Of a stretch of 56,438 nt of DNA, positions 52,401-56,438 are shown piece after piece. Source of the DNA: an uncultured Oribacterium sp. (GTDB lineage: Bacteria > Bacillota > Clostridia > Lachnospirales > Lachnospiraceae); NCBI GenBank assembly GCA_946413525.1, contig CAMKKZ010000024.1, forward strand, positions 1-56,438. Reading direction: 5' to 3'. A model generated the notes under the pieces. The model saw only the letters and a list, made by a program, of their open reading frames with translations, was not told the DNA's origin and did not search any database. A program made the translations under genes and the position numbers. Each line of letters starts with the position of its first letter. Within the stretch, counting starts at the first letter, position 1.

Positions 52401-53137
52401 GGGGAACGCTTCTCATAGGCCAACGCCGCCGGGCCGCGGAAATCCAACGCAAAAAGCATCCGGTCCGAGACCCGCATCATTTCATCCAGAATGTCCATCT
52501 GTACCGGCGTAAAGCCCGTGAACCCGTCAAAGGCAAGCACGGCGTTTCGAAGCAGCGTCGTGTCCGGCAGATACTGGAACAGGCGGTCCAGAAGCTCCTC
52601 CTGGGCCATGTATCCATGAGCATCCATATATTCCAAAAATGCACGGAAAAGGACAGAAAGATCGGAAAGCTTTGCCCGCACATAAGGGGAGCCTGCCCTT
52701 TCCGCCGCCATTTCCAGCATTTCCGGCGAGATCCTGTATTGGTAAAACTCTGATATCTGGGATTTCAGCTCATCAAGGAAGCCCGGCCTGGAAAGCTGCC
52801 TCTTGTATAGCGAAAGCTTGCCCGCCACCTTTCCGGCCGTCTCCCGCAGAATCATGATTTTTCCGGCATCATCGATGATCCTGGGCACGGCCATGTTCAG
52901 CTCCTCGAAGACCCTGTAGGAGAGCCTCTGGAAGCTGAGCACGTCAATATTAAGCATACCCCTGCCACTGTTCGCCGGATGGGAAAGCATACGCCGCTGC
53001 ATGCCCAGCGTATCCTGTTCCGGAACCATCAAGAACCAGGGCTTCGTGAAATCCTCCGGCGCATGCAGAAGGAACTCCCTCATAAGATATTCCGTCTTCC
53101 CCGCGCCGCTCCTTCCGAAAACAAACTGAACCGACAT
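49430..53137 (-). CDS. addB: ATP-dependent helicase/nuclease subunit B
   Basis: Partner of AddA. The start MSVQFVFGRSGAGKTEYLMR carries the P-loop GRSGAGKT at 8-15. The C-terminal nuclease domain has VIDYKSGRTVFD. The iron-sulphur cluster cysteines are present: one in LFRRCAFAHFLKYGL and three in CDYCPYHAVC at 1187, 1190 and 1196. The start is chosen for GGAGAGAGCGGG upstream; an in-frame extension of 40 codons lacks a site and falls in a repeat. Residues about 712-792 hold three imperfect 22-residue units (ISDKAKTITGPMHDGAMG type), an insertion like those in AddA. It is separated from addA by the PTS and two small genes. Confidence 0.92.
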   Translation of the reverse strand: MSVQFVFGRSGAGKTEYLMREFLLHAPEDFTKPWFLMVPEQDTLGMQRRMLSHPANSGRGMLNIDVLSFQRLSYRVFEELNMAVPRIIDDAGKIMILRETAGKVAGKLSLYKRQLSRPGFLDELKSQISEFYQYRISPEMLEMAAERAGSPYVRAKLSDLSVLFRAFLEYMDAHGYMAQEELLDRLFQYLPDTTLLRNAVLAFDGFTGFTPVQMDILDEMMRVSDRMLFALDFRGPAALAYEKRSPEDLFYLTRQTASGIVELAKKSGTALLPAVDMNTFDAVSGEKRPADAPLPRFRNAPALDFLGRILYSPGVGRSLSGIAARKNLELWEAPDRQAEAEAIAAEIARSVREEGLRYQDIGVIITDPEGYRDLVYKAFSEAEIPYFFDDPGSLLDTPYAEVIRSALEAVDRNFSFESVLRFLRSLPGREPEEDAEIDIIDNYLREKGIRGYTAFSSDWGEYEALRQKYLLPLIRMRESTEKRGEKIAVRVEALRALLLEISVREILEREADRLRNSGFAGEGEKHPLLEANLAEELIRSMEAVDEILGRLSGLLGETGVSRQEFRDILDAGLSEASIRRIPATLDQVIIGDLTRSRFSSPTLFFIAGVTADQIPKAESGQKILGDRERALFRELEIELAPDRAENALIQRYYIYRALLNPSSRLILSWPIRGRDGKGLRPSGLVSDIRKLFPGLFIRRLRFALKEPGRPNDGAGKRQGEISDRAKGFTVPMYDGDMSMQEKISDKAKTITGPMHDGAMGGQGVISDSTKSIKEQTYDWTWSLQGEFSALIKEVHTGQEALRYAARRMQDMLRGEDGTAFLCLAVLFRSEKYKEKAERLLQAAFTRYAGGRLEEEAARELYGEILTGSITQLELFRRCAFAHFLKYGLGLTERKTHEIQAFDIGNLYHAAIEGIFRKAADERSGLSDYSPEELAELSEACVREAADSYAGQKMTDTARSRYLVRKAEEVSRTTALVLREQLSRGDFRVAGLEKSFRVFSEDMLLNGRIDRTDICVDGERVYVRVIDYKSGRTVFDLEKVYEGLQLQLAAYMGAALREYGIIYPDKEVLPAAMLYYRLADPVLDYEEGRDAEEAFRERLKLLRPDGLVNSDPEIIRHMDRGIEKESEVVPAFMKDGSPDRRKKSMADTKRFLALQRYAEKKMQKYAESIRRGNIAIEPAQESPKSSACDYCPYHAVCRFDPRTEGFHYRTGEALDTEEIWRRIESMDGTEDPPGNL
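50770..50985. repeat. 66-bp degenerate repeat inside addB
   Basis: Three to four units with CTGTCGGAGATTTYCYCCTG as core code for the 22-residue AddB repeats. The frame is kept. Confidence 0.65.
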
Positions 53138-53227
53138 ATTCCCGCTCTCTCCGTCACAGCGGAACGGGCGAGGTGCCTGCGCCCGTTCCGCTGTATCATT
53201 TACCTGCTTTTCAGCTTTTTCATGCTT

Positions 53228-53500
53228 AGACTTGATGCCGCAAACATTGAGTCCCATTTGTGCCGCTGGCGCGTCATAAACAAAGTATGAAAGACTTGTC
53301 TTCCATACTTCCAGTCATGGGGCTCCGCCCCACAGAAGATCATGAAAAGCTCCCTTCATACTTTGACTTGATGCCGCAGGCGTTGAGTCCCATTTGTGAC
53401 GCGCCAGCGGCACAAATGAAGTATGAAAAGCTTGCTTTTCATACTTGTGGTCATGGAGCTTCGCTCCACAAAAAATCATGAAAGATCCTTTCATACCTAA
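53228..53500. repeat. REP-like hairpin repeat, copies 2 and 3
   Basis: Two tandem copies of the block at 9145-9245 (TTGATGCCGCAGGCGTTGAG, CCCATTTGTG/CACAAATG, AAGTATGAAAAGC/GCTTTTCATACTT), separated by small hairpins GGGGCTCCGCCCC and GGAGCTTCGCTCC. They fill the space between addB and the BspA-type gene. Confidence 0.7.
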
Positions 53501-53545
53501 ATCGCGGCAAGCGCAAAGCGTTAATTGAACAAAAGTTATAAAACC

Positions 53546-54217
53546 TCATTGATGGTTCTGAAAGGTTTCCAGTATAAAGGCGTCCTTCGCAATCAGCCCA
53601 TCCTGCCGAAGAGAAGCACATCCGTCAAACATAAAGGCTATGTCCGTCACTTTGCCGGCGTCAAAACCGCCAAGATTCAACCTGCTCAGCTTGCCGCAGC
53701 CCTCAAACATATAGGACATATCCGTCACCTCTCCGGTCCGGAAGCCGCTCAGATCCAGTTCCCTCAAGCTCGAGCAAAAATTGAACATGCTGCTCATATC
53801 CGTGACCCTTCCCGTATCCAGACCCCCAAGCTCGACTCTTTCAAGGGACTCACAGCGGTCAAACATGCCCTCCATGTTTATGACCCGGTCCGATTGAAAA
53901 CCGCGCAGGTCGATGGATAAGAGCGTGTCGCAAAAATAAAACAGGCCGAAACAGTTCTCCGGGAGCCGGACTACCTCAGCGTCGGACCACCAATTGGCTT
54001 TCCCGTCCTCATACCAGACATAGATCATGGCATCGCTTTCCCGGGTGTCCACCCGGCATACCATGGGCTTGTACAAAAAATCCTCCCTGGTGTACGTGTC
54101 ATTTCTGCCAAAGCTTGAAGCATCATACAGGACATTTCTCCGAAGATAATCATCCGCCTCAATATTATAACCCGCTACGTATTTGTCCCAAATATCCCTG
54201 TTAATTGTTGCCACCAT
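53546..54217 (-). CDS. BspA/DUF285-type leucine-rich repeat protein
   Basis: A 223-residue protein. Residues about 95-205 are four DUF285 repeats of 23-24 residues: CDTLLSIDLRGFQSDRVINM, CESLERVELGGLDTGRVTDM, CSSLRELDLSGFRTGEVTDM and the next unit. No signal peptide is present, which is unusual because most such proteins are secreted. GGAG lies 10 bases before ATG at 54217. The start overlaps the end of the potassium channel gene by 17 bases, so translation is probably coupled. Confidence 0.8.
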   Translation of the reverse strand: MVATINRDIWDKYVAGYNIEADDYLRRNVLYDASSFGRNDTYTREDFLYKPMVCRVDTRESDAMIYVWYEDGKANWWSDAEVVRLPENCFGLFYFCDTLLSIDLRGFQSDRVINMEGMFDRCESLERVELGGLDTGRVTDMSSMFNFCSSLRELDLSGFRTGEVTDMSYMFEGCGKLSRLNLGGFDAGKVTDIAFMFDGCASLRQDGLIAKDAFILETFQNHQ

Positions 54218-56054
54218 TTTTGACTCTCTCCTTCTTTTCCTTATGTTTTGCCAGGTCCTCCAAAAGCTCCCAGGACGCGTCCAGTATCCTTTTCCCCAGC
54301 TCGTCCAGTTCCTCATAGGTGCATGGCAGCGGGCTGTTGTGCTTGTCGTCATCCGGGTCCCGGTCCAGGCGGTAATTATTCAGCCTGTAGTAACGAAGGT
54401 TCCTGATAAATTCAAGGCGCCGGTATTTCTCCTTCGTCTCCTCATCCGCGTCATGGTAAACCCGGGCGGCTCTTCGGAGCAGTGCCGAATCAATCTCATC
54501 AAAGGCCTTATCCGGCGCCTCCTCCCCCAGCAGGATCCGGACCTTCACGCTCAGATGATCCACCGCGATATAATTCGCGTCCTTCCTCAAGCTGTTCAAC
54601 CCGTCCCATTCCCCCATGTCCACGCCGCAGCTCTTCTCAAAAATGCTGCGGAACCGATCATGCCGGTATAGGGCCATATCCGTCAGATTATTATGCAGGA
54701 CATAGGCCGGTGTCAGCATTTCTTTCATTTTCCCAAAGGGAATCCCCACGCCCTCCACACTGCTGTTAAAGATATAAATTTCCCCCTCCAGGACGAAAAA
54801 TCTTTGAATCACGTGCAGGACGGCCATATTCTCCTCTTCGTAATCCCCGCATAGTATGACTCTGTCAGCCTGCAGCAGGAGCTTTCCATCCTCATTCCAG
54901 GGCTCGTGATGAAAATGAACGCAGTCCCCCATTATCATCGAATTTGCCTGAGCTCCCCCATTACGCACGGAAGCCTTACTGTCCAGATCTTGCGGCGGCA
55001 ATCCGTGAGACGTTCCCCCATTACGGAGGGAATCCGGACCTGTATGCTCCACCCGGATCAGACAGGAAAGCAGCTTCCGGTTGCGGCAATATTCTTCGGA
55101 TTCCCCGAAAACGTGATAATGGATGCTCTGCCCTTCATCCAGGACGTTCAGCTCGATCCCCCGGTCCAGAAGCATGGTACCTGTCCTGCCAAAGCCGATC
55201 AGCACGATGGTCTCCGAGCGCTTCCTGACCGGGTACCTCTGCCAATAGTCGCGGGCCGCGCAGTCAGCCAGCGAAAAGTAGCTTACATTTCCGAAATAAT
55301 GGGCCGGCATGAAGGAGGACTGACAGATTATGGGATAACCCAGCCCGGCAAGCCGCTGGGCGTCCAGAAAGTTATCCATCTCATTTTCCTTCATGCAGAT
55401 GGGATGTACGTCCAGACGCGACTCCCTCCTTTCAAGAATCTCCTCCACGCTCCAGGAAACGCACAGGGCATCCGCTTTCGTTTCCTTCATCTCACTTGAG
55501 CCGGACTCCGCGTAGATCATCACCGCCTCCGGACGGACCCTTCGGAGATTCTCGGCAAAAATGACTGCGCAGGGCGTATGCGCCGTGAAAATGTACCATG
55601 GCTTGCCCCCTTTCAGGGCAAGGAACAGCGCGGGGCGTACGCGGTTAACATATTCCATTATATAGCTAATGAAAAAGCCCAGCAGCCCGATTCCCAAAAG
55701 GAGGAATATGGATCCCACGATACGCCCTGTCGGGGTCACGGGGTAAATATCCCCATAGCCCACAGTCGTGAATGTCGCGAGGGAATACCAGACGGCCTGA
55801 CCTATATTATGAATCGTGCTTCCGGCTGCCCTCCGCTCCGCGTGCACGAGCAGGTACAGAAGGAAAATGTAGAGCGCCCCTGTGCCGCCCAGAACGGCCA
55901 GATAGCCCCGGACTGAAAAAAACTTCCGCATAGAATCCTGCGGCCTCGCCCTCCTTCCATCTCCGGCGCCTGAAATTGATTCCCCGCCGCTTTTCCTCTT
56001 GCCCTTCACCTTGGAGGCAGCCCCTCCGCCCCGGTCCCTCTCACGTAGTCCCAT
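54201..56054 (-). CDS. Two-span potassium channel with RCK-like cytosolic domains
   Basis: A 617-residue protein. Two membrane spans (about 50-70 and 108-130) flank a pore helix and the K+ selectivity filter TVGYGD at 97-102. The cytosolic part has RCK/TrkA-N-like Rossmann text (VLIGFGRTGTMLLDRGIELN), which senses ligands and gates the pore. The first 40 residues are basic and polar. GGAAGGAAGAGAG precedes the ATG. A second C-terminal Rossmann-type module is likely (RVILCGDYEEENMAVLHVIQ). The close coupling to a repeat protein suggests a partner function that I cannot specify. Confidence 0.85.
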   Translation of the reverse strand: MGLRERDRGGGAASKVKGKRKSGGESISGAGDGRRARPQDSMRKFFSVRGYLAVLGGTGALYIFLLYLLVHAERRAAGSTIHNIGQAVWYSLATFTTVGYGDIYPVTPTGRIVGSIFLLLGIGLLGFFISYIMEYVNRVRPALFLALKGGKPWYIFTAHTPCAVIFAENLRRVRPEAVMIYAESGSSEMKETKADALCVSWSVEEILERRESRLDVHPICMKENEMDNFLDAQRLAGLGYPIICQSSFMPAHYFGNVSYFSLADCAARDYWQRYPVRKRSETIVLIGFGRTGTMLLDRGIELNVLDEGQSIHYHVFGESEEYCRNRKLLSCLIRVEHTGPDSLRNGGTSHGLPPQDLDSKASVRNGGAQANSMIMGDCVHFHHEPWNEDGKLLLQADRVILCGDYEEENMAVLHVIQRFFVLEGEIYIFNSSVEGVGIPFGKMKEMLTPAYVLHNNLTDMALYRHDRFRSIFEKSCGVDMGEWDGLNSLRKDANYIAVDHLSVKVRILLGEEAPDKAFDEIDSALLRRAARVYHDADEETKEKYRRLEFIRNLRYYRLNNYRLDRDPDDDKHNSPLPCTYEELDELGKRILDASWELLEDLAKHKEKKERVKNGGNN

Positions 56055-56171
56055 CCCTATTCTCTCTTCCTTCCTCTTTTCCTGCCTTCTTCCCTTGCAG
56101 TGCCTTTATTAAAGTTACTTATTAGCCATTTGTATTTATCCAACACCCTCTGTATTTCAGCGAAATCGATT

Positions 56172-56380
56172 GAGAAAGTTTGCTTTTCAACCGGAATTCG
56201 TTGAAATCCAGAGGGAAAGCTTGCTTTTCACCTGGAATACGCCGAATTCCTGAGAGAAAGCTTGCTTGTCACCTGGAATATGCCGAATTCCTGAGAGAAA
56301 GCTTGCTTGTCACCTGGAATATGCCGAATTCCCGAGAGAAAGCTTGCTTTTCGTCTGAAATTCGCCGAAATCCAGAGGGC
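56172..56380. repeat. 41-bp tandem repeat, five copies
   Basis: TTGCTTKTCACCTGGAATAY-type units start every 41 bases (TTGC at 56180, 56221, 56262, 56303, 56344). They lie upstream of the potassium channel gene. No gene is supported from 56055 to the end. Confidence 0.8.
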
Positions 56381-56438
56381 GGACAAAGCGCTAGTACAGC
56401 ATTTTATAAATGGTAGTTATTATAAATATCGACTACGC

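Noticed and set aside
56172..56380. 41-bp repeats as a CRISPR array
   Set aside because: Units follow each other directly without unique spacers and no cas gene is near; it is a plain tandem repeat.

Overview
The window looks like a mid-GC chromosomal segment of an anaerobic, Gram-positive Clostridia-type bacterium, most likely Lachnospiraceae. The signs are a class III (anaerobic) ribonucleotide reductase, AddAB instead of RecBCD, a beta-glucoside-type PTS permease, cell-wall-binding repeat proteins, strong AGGAGG-type ribosome binding sites and several Rpn-type PD-(D/E)XK nuclease genes of the kind common in gut and oral Lachnospiraceae. No rRNA, tRNA or CRISPR array was seen. All calls come from reading the sequence; no database search was run.

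Layout. 1-20.8 kb is an accessory region: the 5' part of an rpn gene, a giant Fic-domain protein, a DUF1622 membrane protein, a zinc ribbon-TIR-Ser/Thr kinase fusion, a chimeric pnkp/rpn remnant, an XRE regulator, a YolD-like protein, a soluble FtsH-like protein with two AAA modules, a decayed transposase, a pentapeptide-repeat protein, a complete rpn gene with a duplicated copy of its 3' end, and an ABC exporter. 20.8-32 kb holds an esterase remnant, a large GLUG-repeat surface protein divergent from an MMPL/RND transporter, a RelB/zeta-type toxin-antitoxin pair, and rpn and PIN pseudogenes. 32-56 kb is more housekeeping: nrdD, an ABC-F ATPase, a wall-binding protein, a MATE exporter, addA, a PTS IIBCA permease, addB, a BspA-type repeat protein and a potassium channel. 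Two small genes of 54 and 56 codons and a short 31-codon frame lie between these.

The most unusual property is the density of short repeats and hairpins. Tandem repeats with units of 15 to 70 bp lie in almost every intergenic space and have also expanded inside genes: five low-complexity insertions make AddA about 1770 residues, and AddB, the Fic protein, the XRE regulator and the GLUG protein have them too. A dispersed hairpin element ends in a Shine-Dalgarno-like GGGGAG and supplies the ribosome binding site of three unrelated genes. Two of these genes also end in a shared 42-bp double hairpin whose stem shows a compensatory base change.

The most testable biological idea concerns the rpn locus. 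The complete rpn gene has a strong internal ribosome binding site and start codon that would yield a 92-residue C-terminal protein. An orphan copy of exactly that internal frame, with its own ribosome binding site and a -10 box, lies about 1.4 kb upstream. This fits the described principle of Rpn toxins restrained by intragenic small proteins. The neighbouring TIR-kinase, Fic, soluble FtsH-like and zeta-type genes give the region the look of a defence or stress island, but that grouping is inference.
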